From NCBI GenBank assembly GCA_029960045.1, contig JASCOV010000009.1, positions 108,185 to 172,184 of the forward strand: DNA of 64,000 nt, in the 5' to 3' direction. Under the pieces are notes generated by a model. The model searched no databases. It was not told where the DNA came from and saw nothing but the letters and a program-made list of their open reading frames with translations. This document shows positions 9,699-18,235 of the stretch, in pieces. A program made the translations under genes and the position numbers. Positions within the stretch are counted from its first letter, which is position 1; every line of letters starts with the position of its first letter. The DNA is from Flavobacteriaceae bacterium PS02293. GTDB taxonomy: Bacteria > Bacteroidota > Bacteroidia > Flavobacteriales > Weeksellaceae.

Positions 9699-11382
9699 TA
9701 CTCTTTCACGATTTTAGTAGTTAGTTTTTTGTTTTGTTGAGTCGGGATACTCGCTTTAATGATGTAAACACCTTGTGGTAATCTGCTTGTGTTGACCTTC
9801 GTTACTTTGTTTCTTGTTTGTAACTGCTGAATAACCTTCCCAGCCATATCATACATGTAAATATCAGCCTGATCGAAGTCTAATCCTATCTCTACATAAC
9901 AGTAGTCCTTCACAGGATTCGGATAGATCTGAATATACTTGTTCTCCATCAAATCTTCTACATCGCTATCCAATAGTTTTACAACCTTCCAGTTCTCCTT
10001 ACCTAATTCTTCTGCACTAGTCCCTGCCAGAATATATGAACCGTCTCTGTTAAGTATTGCACTTGTTAGCCTCTCTTCTTTCTTTTTGTCTTTTCCTTCC
10101 ACATACTTTCTCCAAACTTCTTTCCCATTCTTATCAATGTATAACATCCAGAATGTTTCGTCATTACTTTGAACTTTACCTTCAGCCTGTGTAAAACCAC
10201 CAATCAAAAACCCCTTAGTCGTTTCTTGATTTTTACTTCCTGTCTCTTTGATTGTGTTTATTGACATTAAAACATCTCGGTTCTTGAAGTTGTAAGACTG
10301 TTGCCATTGTTCATTCCCATCTTCATCCAATGACAGTAACCACAGGTCTGTTCCTTCTTCTAACTTTGCTCTCTTGTTTCCGGATGTCTGTGATCTGCTT
10401 TCGCCACCTATAATGTAACCGGAGCCCGTCAATGCCATTGTTCGGATATGGTCATCTTCATTCCCGCCGAAGTTCTTCTCCCACTGAACAACTCCATTCT
10501 TATCCAATTTTACAATCCAGTAATCACCCTCACCATAATTTAAAAAGGATTTACCATAGAAAGTTATATCGTAGGATTCTGAATTTTGTTTATTTGGATT
10601 TGATGATGAATTATTTGAGGAAGATTCAGAATTATTGGTATTGGATAATGTTGAATTCAAATCTTTAGAATTGATCTTTGACTTAGATTGTCCGTCATAG
10701 ATACTACTTCTAGAGTAGATGCCCATCAGAACACCTCCATCTTTTGTAGGAATCACTTTTTCTACCTCATCCAGTCCTTTTCCACCTAAAATTAATTGAC
10801 TGATAATTTTTCCTTGCTTATCCAGTTTGGTTACAAAAACATCTTTAGAACCGTAACCTAATTTTGGATGATTTGTTGATCCTGCAACAACAAATCCTTC
10901 ATCTGTGGTCTGCGTTATACTTCTCGCTTCTTCACTGTATTTGGTTCCCATCGTTTTCTGCCATTCTTCTTCACCGTTCTCGTCAATCTTAATTAACCAG
11001 ATGTCCGATGATCCACTGGACTTATCTTTCTTGTCTAATGCCAATGAAGAATAAGAAGTTCCTGCCAAAAGGAAACCACCTTCTCGGGTAGAAACAGTAG
11101 ATAGTCGTGTTGATTCCCCGAGAAATATTTCTCCCAAACTTTCTGACCTTGTTGATCGAGTTTGAGAATATGGTAATCGTAACCTTTATTTTGATTGTTG
11201 CTTGTTGGGGATTGGTTCTTTTGGATGGATGATCCGGAAACTAAATATTGTCCGTCAATTGTAATGGCTAATCCTGAAAGAAAATCCTGATTACCGGATT
11301 CTACATTCTTCTGCCAGCTTACTTTTTGGGCATAGGAATATCCCATAGCAAGGATCCCCAAGCTTATAATGAGTCTTTTCAT
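9698..11382 (-). pseudogene. T9SS-sorted beta-propeller-like secreted protein, frameshifted
   Basis: The N-terminal part (ATG at 11382) reads MKRLIISLGILAMGYSYAQ, a signal peptide, then repeats of the type DYHILKLDQQGQKVWEKYF. This frame ends after HDYLL, and the homologous continuation (STVSTREGGFLLAGTSYSS) runs in another frame to 9698. The rest has four or more ILKLDxxGxxxWxK repeats seen in Bacteroidota secreted propeller-like proteins and ends in a T9SS type A sorting domain (YIQIYPNPVKDYCYVEIG ... LPQGVYIIK). The break lies at about 11097-11105, where one CTAT unit appears to be missing: adding it restores the reading HDYLSTVST. It is either a natural pseudogene, a slippage-controlled gene, or an assembly error. 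It is first in the operon with the Rhs genes. Confidence 0.8.
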
Positions 11383-11401
11383 TGGTTTGTTTTTACATTG
11401 C

Positions 11402-11432
11402 CAAATTAGCAAAATTTTAACTGCTTTCCAAA
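11402..11432 (-). promoter_or_regulatory. Candidate Bacteroidota promoter of the T9SS/Rhs operon
   Basis: On the minus strand TTTG (11429-11432) is followed after about 20 bases by TAATTTGG (11401-11408), close to the flavobacterial TTTG/TAnnTTTG pattern. Transcription would start just upstream of the ATG at 11382. Confidence 0.5.
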
Positions 11433-11531
11433 CATTTCTATAGTTAAATTATTATGTTAAATAAAATTAATTTAATAACAAACCGCATTTAACATAATAA
11501 TGCAATAATTAAAAACACAATAGTTCATCAT

Positions 11532-11564
11532 TCGAACGAGCATCGAACAAGCATCGAAGAAAGA
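11532..11564. repeat. Three 11-bp tandem units
   Basis: TCGAACGAGCA, TCGAACAAGCA and TCGAAGAAAGA follow each other directly, just before the start of the inverted repeat copy at 11573. Function unknown. Confidence 0.6.
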
Positions 11565-11572
11565 ATACAGAA

Positions 11573-12077
11573 ACGCGCTTTAAAAAATATGCTTTTTTGA
11601 GCGTGGTTAAATTATTTTTTGAACCAGATTAAAATAAAAAATAACACGTCAACTTTTGTCGCTCAGGGAAAATACTTTTGAAAAAGATTACCGACAGTGG
11701 TAATTGCTTAACAATATTTTTTAACCAAAAAAAACAAATGTATTATGGGTAAATTATATGACTCTCTATTATCAGGCACCTCAGGACGCACAGGACGTAT
11801 CGTCGTAGCCAACGTATTCGGAAACGAGATCACAAGAATCCGTCCGAGAAAACGAACATCACCGCCATCTGCAAAACAGATCCTGGTACAGAACAGAATG
11901 AAAATCAGTCTTATTTTGTAGAAAACGCAGCTAAACGATTAGATGAGTCCTACACCGTAAATCTTTCGGTCAATTTTCGGAACAAAACACTTCATGTATG
12001 GATTGCATTCCGGTCAGAAGATTTGCTGATGGTTTCCAATTCGCAATATGCAGGAAATATTTATTAAACAACAACCA
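11573..12077 (+). repeat. Left copy of a 0.5-kb inverted repeat (partner 63478-64000)
   Basis: The sequence from ACGCGCTTTAAAAAATATGC through the small pseudogene at 11745 matches the reverse complement of the right end of the window with scattered substitutions. Conserved parts include a 170-bp 5' leader with the hairpin ATTACC-gacagt-GGTAAT and the start region of the gene. The partner may continue past base 64000. Together the two copies bracket about 51 kb. Confidence 0.85.
11745..12067 (+). pseudogene. Decayed DUF6266-like gene, copy 1
   Basis: Starts MGKLYDSLLSGTSGRTGRIV, continues through NVFGNEITRIRPRKRTS to QNRMK, then hits a stop at 11919-11921. A second frame resumes at QSYFVENAAKRLDESYTVNL and ends NFRNKTLHVWIAF ... 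SNSQYAGNIY before TAA at 12065. Both ends resemble the N- and C-termini of DUF6266-type flavobacterial proteins of about 200 residues, so the central part is deleted. Copy 2 shares the QSYFVENA junction but keeps a short RCAEFL stretch that is missing here. The deletion therefore came before duplication, and a further loss of about 16 bases broke this copy. Confidence 0.72.
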
Positions 12078-12168
12078 GCCGGAAGTGTCCTTTCGGCTTT
12101 TTATTGATATCAACTTAAAAACTCCCTTACTATTGACAATAAAAAACCTTAACAAGTTCAGCAAATAT

Positions 12169-12178
12169 GACAATTGTC
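12169..12178. promoter_or_regulatory. Perfect palindrome upstream of cydA
   Basis: GACAATTGTC lies about 60 bases before the cydA ATG and is a candidate operator for redox control of the oxidase. It is short, so this is tentative. Confidence 0.3.
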
Positions 12179-12238
12179 TTTACATAATACAATCGAAAAC
12201 TTTGAAATTAACTCTAACTTTACCATCAAATTAAGGTT

Positions 12239-13576
12239 ATGGATGATTTTATGGCTGCCCGTTCGCAGATGGCGATGTCTTTGGGCTTTCACATTATATT
12301 TTCCTGCGTCGGGATGGTCATGCCTTTTCTGATGGCGTTTTCTCATTACAAATATCTCACGACCAAAGACGAAGTTTACAAAGGACTAACAAAAGCCTGG
12401 AGCAAAGGTGTGGCAATTCTTTTCGCAACCGGTGCAGTTTCCGGGACGATGCTGTCTTTTGAGCTCGGTTTGCTTTGGCCCAAGTTTATGGAACACGCTG
12501 GTCCTATTTTCGGAATGCCGTTTTCATTGGAAGGAACAGCCTTTTTCATTGAAGCAATCGCCATTGGTTTCTTTTTGTATGGATGGGAAAAATTCAACAA
12601 ATGGTTTCACTGGTTTTGTGGTGTTGTAGTGGGAGTTAGCGGATTAGCTTCCGGAATTCTGGTTGTTGCAGCCAACGCTTGGATGAACAGTCCAGCTGGT
12701 TTTGATTACATTAATGGACAATATGTGAATATCGATCCTATAAAAGCGATGTTCAACGAGGCTTGGTTTCCGCAAGCTTTCCATATGACAGTGGCAGCGT
12801 TTGCAGCAACTGGATTTGCAGTTGCCGGAATTCACGCCTTAATGATTTTGAAGAAACGAAATATCAGTTTCCATACAAAAGCGTTTAGGATTTCTGCAGG
12901 ATTTGCAATTATCGGAGCTTTATTAGCACCCATCAGTGGGGATATTGCTGCGAAATCTGTTGCCGTAAGACAACCTATAAAATTGGCAGCAATGGAAGCC
13001 CACTTCGAAACCGAAAAAGGTGCAAGTTTTGTCATCGGCGGAATTCCGGATGAAGAAAATGAACAGATAAAATACGCCATCAAAGTTCCGAAAGTCCTGA
13101 GTTTTCTGACTTGGGGCGATTTTGATGCAGAAGTGAAAGGTCTGAAAGATTTTCCGAAAGACGAATGGCCGCCTGTTGCCGTTGTGCATTATGCTTTTCA
13201 GGTTATGATATTTTTCGGAAGTGTGATGATGGGAATTGGCGGATTGTACCTCATCGCAAGTTTTTGGAAAAAGCAATGGCTCACGAAATCATGGTTTTTA
13301 AAAATTTTTGTGGCTGCAATTCCATTTGGTTATATTGCTCTGGAAGCTGGCTGGACTGTGACGGAAGTGGGTAGACAGCCGTGGATAATTTATGGCATTA
13401 TGAGAACTATTGACGCCGTAACACCGATGCCGGGAATCCAATATTCATTTTACTTTTTCACGTTGGTTTTCCTCTCGTTATCATTAATAATTGTTTTTCT
13501 TTTATTAAGACAAATCAAAATGGTTCCTAAACTCTACGACCCGACTGATCCTAATTATAATCCTAAAACCAAATAA
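12239..13576 (+). CDS. cydA: Cytochrome bd quinol oxidase subunit I
   Basis: Membrane subunit that binds the haems and oxidises quinol while reducing oxygen to water. 445 residues, multiple membrane helices. Visible signatures: N-terminal ARSQMAMSLGFHIIFSCVG with haem-ligand His18; GTMLSFELGLLWPKFME; AFHMTVAAFAATGFAVAGIH with the second His near residue 180; and EVGRQPWIIYGIMRT, the GRQPW motif of the family. The loop between the haem-b regions is short, as in the non-E. coli (CIO-like) branch. cydB follows after one base. Core respiration under low oxygen. Confidence 0.95.
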   Translation: MDDFMAARSQMAMSLGFHIIFSCVGMVMPFLMAFSHYKYLTTKDEVYKGLTKAWSKGVAILFATGAVSGTMLSFELGLLWPKFMEHAGPIFGMPFSLEGTAFFIEAIAIGFFLYGWEKFNKWFHWFCGVVVGVSGLASGILVVAANAWMNSPAGFDYINGQYVNIDPIKAMFNEAWFPQAFHMTVAAFAATGFAVAGIHALMILKKRNISFHTKAFRISAGFAIIGALLAPISGDIAAKSVAVRQPIKLAAMEAHFETEKGASFVIGGIPDEENEQIKYAIKVPKVLSFLTWGDFDAEVKGLKDFPKDEWPPVAVVHYAFQVMIFFGSVMMGIGGLYLIASFWKKQWLTKSWFLKIFVAAIPFGYIALEAGWTVTEVGRQPWIIYGIMRTIDAVTPMPGIQYSFYFFTLVFLSLSLIIVFLLLRQIKMVPKLYDPTDPNYNPKTK

Positions 13577-13577
13577 A

Positions 13578-14585
13578 ATGATCTACGTTGTAATTGCATT
13601 TCTTTGGGTAGCAATCTGTTTGTACATCATTACTGGTGGCGCAGATTTCGGAGCAGGAATTATCGAATTGTTTTCACGGAAGTCTTATCGCGACAAGACA
13701 AAATCGATCATGTTAAAGTCCATCGCACCAATTTGGGAAGCGAATCATATGTGGCTGATTATTGCGATTGTGATTCTGTTTGTGGGATTTCCAACAATTT
13801 ACACAACCGTTTCGACCTATCTTCATATTCCTTTGGTTTTGATGTTGGTCGGAATTATTGCGAGAGGAACCGCTTTCACTTTTAGAAATTACGATGCGGT
13901 GCACGACAGCTGGCAGAAACTTTACACACAGATATTTTATTACTCCAGCTTACTGACGCCTTTTTTCCTCGGAATGATAGCCGCTTCAACGATTTCCGGA
14001 TCTATTGACACAGATGCAAAAGATTTCCTGAGCCTGTATATTTTCAGCTGGCTGAACTGGTTTGGCGTTTGTGTGGGATTTTTTACAGTGGCGCTTTGTG
14101 CTTATCTGGCTTCTTTGTTTTCTCTGCATCAAGCGAGATTTCTTGATGATGTTTTGCCAATTATGATTCGTAAAACCCGGCAAACAGCTTTCTATGTTGT
14201 GATTACTGGTGTTTTGGTTTTCGTAAGTGCTTATTTTTCCGGTATTCCATTATTAAACTGGATTTTCTCCAAAGCTTTGGGAATTATTGCAATCACATTG
14301 GCAACCATAAGTTTGCTGTTTACGAATGATGCTATTAAAAAAAGTAATTTCTTACTCGCAAGAGTTCTTGGTGGTTTTCAGATTATTATGATTCTGGTAG
14401 CAGCAACATATCAGCACAATCCCGATATTATTCTTTTTGCCAATGGCAGTTCATTGTCTTTGTTTGATGAAAGTGCAGCGCCAAAAACCATTGCTGCATT
14501 AGGATGGGCTTTGCTTTTGGGAAGTATTTTTATATTACCTTTTTTATTTTACCTGCTGTTTTCATTTGGAGAAAAAGGGAAATAA
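13578..14585 (+). CDS. cydB: Cytochrome bd quinol oxidase subunit II
   Basis: Partner of CydA in the inner-membrane oxidase; 335 residues with eight or more hydrophobic helices. The N-terminus FLWVAICLYIITGGADFGAG and the following IAPIWEANHMWLIIAIVILF are characteristic CydB signatures, including the WE.NHMWLI segment. It starts one base after the cydA stop, so translation is probably coupled. No cydX-like or cydCD genes are seen next to it. Confidence 0.95.
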   Translation: MIYVVIAFLWVAICLYIITGGADFGAGIIELFSRKSYRDKTKSIMLKSIAPIWEANHMWLIIAIVILFVGFPTIYTTVSTYLHIPLVLMLVGIIARGTAFTFRNYDAVHDSWQKLYTQIFYYSSLLTPFFLGMIAASTISGSIDTDAKDFLSLYIFSWLNWFGVCVGFFTVALCAYLASLFSLHQARFLDDVLPIMIRKTRQTAFYVVITGVLVFVSAYFSGIPLLNWIFSKALGIIAITLATISLLFTNDAIKKSNFLLARVLGGFQIIMILVAATYQHNPDIILFANGSSLSLFDESAAPKTIAALGWALLLGSIFILPFLFYLLFSFGEKGK

Positions 14586-14631
14586 AATCCGGAAAACAAC
14601 GTTTTAGAAACTATATTTTTGAATTTTGCAT

Positions 14632-15054
14632 ATGAAAAAGATTTTTGCACTTTTGGCAATTAATTTAGGTGTATTTGGCTTTTCACAGGCCTGGACAGGT
14701 GCTGGCGATCAGAAAGCACAAGGCGGAATAAACGCCTGGGGATTCGGAACCGGGATTGCTGCGAGTTATGATTATGGGATTAACAATTTGATCTCAGTTG
14801 GTGGAGGTGCCAATGTTTATTTTAATGAAAAAGATGACAATCCGTTCATCTTTGGACGAGTTGGATTTCACTTACAGGAAACTTTGGCTTTGCCACCAGA
14901 ACTTGATATTTATCCGGGAGCGAATGTTGGTGTAGCCGGTAGAAATTTTGGTTTAGGCGTTTACATTGGTGCAAGATATTTCTTCACAGAAAATTGGGGC
15001 GCATTTGTAGAAGCTGGCAATAATGGTAGTTTTGGCGTTTCATATTCTTTTTAA
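14632..15054 (+). CDS. Small outer-membrane beta-barrel-like protein (DUF6646-like)
   Basis: 140 residues from the ATG at 14632; a TTG six bases earlier is in frame but less likely. A signal peptide (MKKIFALLAINLGVFGFSQA) is followed by WTGAGDQKAQGGINAWGFG and alternating aromatic/glycine strands, ending in FGVSYSF with a C-terminal aromatic typical of outer-membrane barrels. It resembles the DUF6646 family of Flavobacteriia. Function unknown. It lies 46 bases after cydB and ends at a shared terminator. Confidence 0.7.
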   Translation: MKKIFALLAINLGVFGFSQAWTGAGDQKAQGGINAWGFGTGIAASYDYGINNLISVGGGANVYFNEKDDNPFIFGRVGFHLQETLALPPELDIYPGANVGVAGRNFGLGVYIGARYFFTENWGAFVEAGNNGSFGVSYSF

Positions 15055-15074
15055 AAAGAAATTATATAACATAA

Positions 15075-15101
15075 AAAAGCAACTCCATTTGAGTTGCTTT
15101 T
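15075..15101. terminator. Bidirectional terminator
   Basis: AAAAGCAACTC-cattt-GAGTTGCTTTT lies between the convergent DUF6646-like gene and the pirin gene. Confidence 0.88.
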
Positions 15102-15105
15102 GCTT

Positions 15106-16005
15106 TTATTTAAGTTTAAGATTTTTATTCTGTGGCGGAAGCGGAACGTAGCCATCATCATTAATGACTTTCGGGAAATCGTGGTTTTCCCATTTGGTTT
15201 TCGCTGCTTCAATTTTTTCCTTTTCTGAGGAAACAAAATTCCAATAGATATGTCTCGGTTCCGGAAATGGCTCGCCTCCAAAAATATAAACTGTTGAATC
15301 CGGTTTCAAAGTGAAATGACAGAGTTTTGCATCTTTAGCAATCAGGATATGTTTCGGGTTGTACAGATTGCCTTCACTTTCGATATTCCCTTCCAGAATA
15401 TAAAGCGACGATTCTCCGAAAAGATAATCTCCAAGAATAATTTCTTTATCCTCTACGGACGTATTTTTCACTTCAAGGAAATAAAGTGGAGAATAAACAG
15501 GAACTGGCGATTTGCGTCCGAGGATTTCTCCGGCAATCAATTTATACTCTACCTCATTGTCTTTCCAGCTTGGGATGTCTTCTTTGTTGATATGAAAAAA
15601 CTCGGGTTCCATATCTTCCAGTTCTTTTGGTAGAGCAACCCAGATTTGTAAGCCGTGAAGATTCTTGTCTGTAGTTCTGAGATATTCTGGTGTTCTTTCG
15701 GAGTGTGCAACGGCTTTTCCGGCGGTCATCCAGTTCACAGCACCTTCTTTGATTTCGATTTCTGTTCCGATGGAATCTCTGTGCATAATGCTTCCTTCAA
15801 ACAAAAACGTCAAAGTTGAAAGTCCGATGTGCGGATGTGGGGGAACATCAAGATTCTCGTAATCCTTGAGCGCAGCCGGGCCCATATGGTCTATAAAAAC
15901 AAACGGACCAACGCTTCTTTTCTGAGAAAACGGCAACAATCTCCCAACCAGAAAATTCCCGATATCGGCAGCACGTTCTTCTATTATCATTTGAACATTT
16001 GACAT
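15106..16005 (-). CDS. Pirin family protein
   Basis: 299-residue bicupin. Pirin family members bind iron in the N-terminal cupin; some act as quercetinases, others as regulators. The N-terminal pirin motif is clear (GPFVFIDHMGPAALKDYENL, then VPPHPHIGLSTLTFLFEG), with metal-ligand histidines in HPHIG and HSERTPEYLR, and a C-terminal pirin_C domain (GDYLFGESSLYILEGNIE, FGGEPFPEPRHIYWNFV). Monocistronic by position, transcribed towards the shared terminator. The substrate cannot be told from sequence. Confidence 0.9.
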   Translation of the reverse strand: MSNVQMIIEERAADIGNFLVGRLLPFSQKRSVGPFVFIDHMGPAALKDYENLDVPPHPHIGLSTLTFLFEGSIMHRDSIGTEIEIKEGAVNWMTAGKAVAHSERTPEYLRTTDKNLHGLQIWVALPKELEDMEPEFFHINKEDIPSWKDNEVEYKLIAGEILGRKSPVPVYSPLYFLEVKNTSVEDKEIILGDYLFGESSLYILEGNIESEGNLYNPKHILIAKDAKLCHFTLKPDSTVYIFGGEPFPEPRHIYWNFVSSEKEKIEAAKTKWENHDFPKVINDDGYVPLPPQNKNLKLK

Positions 16006-16076
16006 AATTTCATTTTTAAATTTGATTTAAAATTAAGGATTTCTATCTAATATTTGTTGGATAAAGATATTCAGTT

Positions 16077-16134
16077 TTTTGTCATTCCGGAGGAATCTCG
16101 ACAGCTAAGTTTAGATTCCTCCGGAATGACAAAA
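16077..16134. repeat. Palindromic repeat, GTCATTCC type
   Basis: GTCATTCCGGAGGAATCT (16081-16098) and its exact reverse complement (16113-16130) are separated by 14 bases, and the arms extend by TTTT/AAAA. This is a REP-like dispersed palindrome; a diverged relative lies at 56045-56121. Confidence 0.85.
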
Positions 16135-16167
16135 TTGTGTTTTTAGAACAACTGTTGTTTGTATGCT

Positions 16168-16282
16168 GAATCTGCAGCCCGACTTGAACGGAAATCCTTT
16201 TTTGCGTGTAATTAATTTCTATTGAAATGGAAATCTTCTGCAAAAAAGATTGAGAGTGGAAGGCGGATAAAGCTGCCCAAAT
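16168..16282 (-). repeat. Dispersed intergenic repeat, copy a
   Basis: On the minus strand it runs TTGGGCAGCTTTATCCGCC ... CAATCTTTTTTGCAGA ... AAAAAAGGATTTCCGTTCAAG and TCGGGCTGCAGATT. Related copies lie at 34027-34146, 44472-44573 and 55898-56012, all in gene-free gaps. Confidence 0.8.
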
Positions 16283-16391
16283 AAAATTGATGATTTGAAC
16301 TGTATTAAATGACTTTTTGACGCAATTTTACATTGGTATACTTTCTGACTAATTGATTACCTTTGACAACTTATAATTTTAAAACATATTA

Positions 16392-17873
16392 ATGGAATTA
16401 GCATTAAAAATATTTCAGTTTGTACTGAGCATTTCTATCCTTGTAACATTACACGAAATTGGGCACTTTCTGCCAGCGAAATGGTTCAAAACCAAAGTAG
16501 ACAAATTCTTTTTATTCTTCGACCCGTATTTTTCCATTTTCGCAATGAAAAAAATCAATGGAAAATGGCAATATAGATTCTTTTCCAAAAATGACCCTAC
16601 TGAAGAAGAGGTGGAAATAGACGGCAAAAAAGTCCTTCAACCCATTGATGTTTCTACACTGCCGGACTCCGACTGGAGAAAGCACGAAGGTGTGAAATAC
16701 GGAATCGGATGGCTTCCTTTTGGAGGTTATGTGAAAATCGCCGGAATGGTGGACGAAAGTATGGATACTGAGCAATTGAAAAAACCGGCAGAACCTTGGG
16801 AATTCCGTGCGAAACCGGCTTGGCAAAGGCTAATCATTATGCTTGGCGGTGTCACGGTTAATTTCTTTTTGGCTTGGTTGATTTTCGGTTCGTTGTCTTA
16901 TTTCTATGGCGAAGAAAATTATGACACTGAGAAATTGGGTGGCAAAATGTATTATTCTGAACCTTCACTTAAAATGGGTTTTGAAAACGGCGATAAAATC
17001 TTAAAAGTTGACGGTAAAACGCAAAAGGATTTTGATAAATTATCTCTCGATGTTTTATTGAGTGACCACGTAACTGTTCTTAGAAACGGAAAAGAAGTGA
17101 CTTTTCCGACAAGCGACGAAGGAAAAGCATTGGTTTTACAGGCAGATTCCCCAAAAGCTTTCCTAATGCCGAGAATTGCTCCAACGGTGGATACAATCAT
17201 TCAAAAATCAACTCAGGATGCAGGTCTTAAGATTGGTGATAAAATCATCAGCATTGATAATCAGAAAATCGATTACTATGATGAATTAGCGCCAATTGTT
17301 TCTAAGAAAGCTGGCAAAAATGTGGAATTTATCGTTAATCGTGGACAAACTTTGGTTCCCATATCTATTCCTGTAGATAAAGATGGGAAAATTGGAGTTG
17401 GGTCTTTCAAGGATTACAAGAAAATGATAACCCTAAACCATTTTACATTTGGTGAGTCAATTGGCAGAGGTTACACGAGAACGATTGAGAGTTTGACTTA
17501 TCAAGTAAAACAATTCAAATTGATTTTTAATAAAACGATTAAAGGTTACAAAAAAGTTGGTGGCCCAATTGCTATCGTAAATAATATGCACGTTGACAAA
17601 GGCAAAGATGGAGATCTTTCTATCAATTGGCAGCAGTTTTGGTCTTTTACCGCTAAGTTTTCCATTTGGTTGGCTTTCCTTAATTTAATTCCGATTCCAG
17701 GCTTAGATGGCGGTCACGTTTTGTTTACATTGTGGGAAATCATCACAAGAAAGCCGGTTCCTCAAAAAGTTTTGGAAAATGCACAAATGGTAGGTGTAAT
17801 TTTCTTATTGGGGCTTATGGCGTTAATATTTGGAAATGATATAGTTAAGCTGATAGTGCAAGCTGTGAGCTAA
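16392..17873 (+). CDS. rseP: RIP zinc metalloprotease (site-2 protease)
   Basis: Intramembrane metalloprotease that cleaves anti-sigma factors and signal-peptide remnants in the inner membrane. 493 residues. Zinc motif HEIGH at residues 21-25 in the first helix; a cytosolic/periplasmic loop with FGGYVKIAGMVDESM; two PDZ-like regions (about 190-290 and 260-340); and a C-terminal third-ligand motif NLIPIPGLDGGHVLF. The Bacteroidota members carry the insertion seen here after the first helix (KVDKFFLFFDPYFS). A tRNA-Asn gene follows downstream. Confidence 0.95.
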   Translation: MELALKIFQFVLSISILVTLHEIGHFLPAKWFKTKVDKFFLFFDPYFSIFAMKKINGKWQYRFFSKNDPTEEEVEIDGKKVLQPIDVSTLPDSDWRKHEGVKYGIGWLPFGGYVKIAGMVDESMDTEQLKKPAEPWEFRAKPAWQRLIIMLGGVTVNFFLAWLIFGSLSYFYGEENYDTEKLGGKMYYSEPSLKMGFENGDKILKVDGKTQKDFDKLSLDVLLSDHVTVLRNGKEVTFPTSDEGKALVLQADSPKAFLMPRIAPTVDTIIQKSTQDAGLKIGDKIISIDNQKIDYYDELAPIVSKKAGKNVEFIVNRGQTLVPISIPVDKDGKIGVGSFKDYKKMITLNHFTFGESIGRGYTRTIESLTYQVKQFKLIFNKTIKGYKKVGGPIAIVNNMHVDKGKDGDLSINWQQFWSFTAKFSIWLAFLNLIPIPGLDGGHVLFTLWEIITRKPVPQKVLENAQMVGVIFLLGLMALIFGNDIVKLIVQAVS

Positions 17874-17958
17874 AAAAAATAAAAAAAGTTTCAAAAAAAG
17901 TTTTGGAGTTTTTAAAAAAGTTTCTATATTTGCACACGCTTAAAGCAAAAAGAAACAT

Positions 17959-18032
17959 TCCTCTTTAGCTCAGCTGGTTAGAGCATCTGACTGTTAATCA
18001 GAGGGTCCTTGGTTCGAGCCCAAGAAGAGGAG
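17959..18032 (+). tRNA. tRNA-Asn (GTT)
   Basis: 74-nt cloverleaf: acceptor TCCTCTT pairs with AAGAGGA, D arm AGCTCAGCTGGTTAGAGC, anticodon arm CTGACTGTTAATCAG with anticodon GTT, T arm with GGTTCGAGCC. The 3' end overlaps the 56-bp direct repeat that bounds the mobile element, so this gene is the integration target and stays intact. Confidence 0.96.
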
Positions 18033-18072
18033 CAAAACCATCACAGAAATGTGGTGGTTTTTTGTTTTTATA
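18017..18072. repeat. Left attachment-site repeat
   Basis: 56 bases identical to 30938-30993. It overlaps the last 16 bases of tRNA-Asn and contains the hairpin AACCATCAC-agaaat-GTGGTGGTT with a T run, which also serves as the tRNA terminator (about 18036-18066). Confidence 0.92.
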
Positions 18073-18097
18073 TACTTATTGTATTGGGTTTAACTTG

Positions 18098-18129
18098 GTT
18101 TTAGGAAATTTCTTGATATTTCCTAAAAC
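18098..18129. promoter_or_regulatory. Inverted repeat next to the left attachment site
   Basis: GTTTTAGGAAAT (18098-18109) and ATTTCCTAAAAC (18118-18129) form 12-bp perfect arms around an 8-base loop, between the attachment site and the integrase gene. It may be a binding site for the recombinase, an accessory factor or a regulator. Confidence 0.6.
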
Positions 18130-18159
18130 AACAAGAATTATCAATTTTATATAAAATTA

Positions 18160-18199
18160 GGTTGCAATTTAGGTTGCATGCTTTTATTTCTGGGTTGCA
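18160..18199. repeat. Three GGTTGCA direct repeats (candidate integrase arm sites)
   Basis: GGTTGCA-type heptamers begin at about 18160, 18173 and 18193, between the attachment site and the integrase. This matches the placement of arm-type sites bound by the N-terminal domain of tyrosine recombinases. Confidence 0.5.
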
Positions 18200-18235
18200 T
18201 ATTATTTCACACATTTTCAAAACGTTACAAATAAT

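Noticed and set aside
11532..11564. CRISPR-like short repeats
   Set aside because: Only three directly adjacent 11-bp units with no spacers; a simple tandem repeat.
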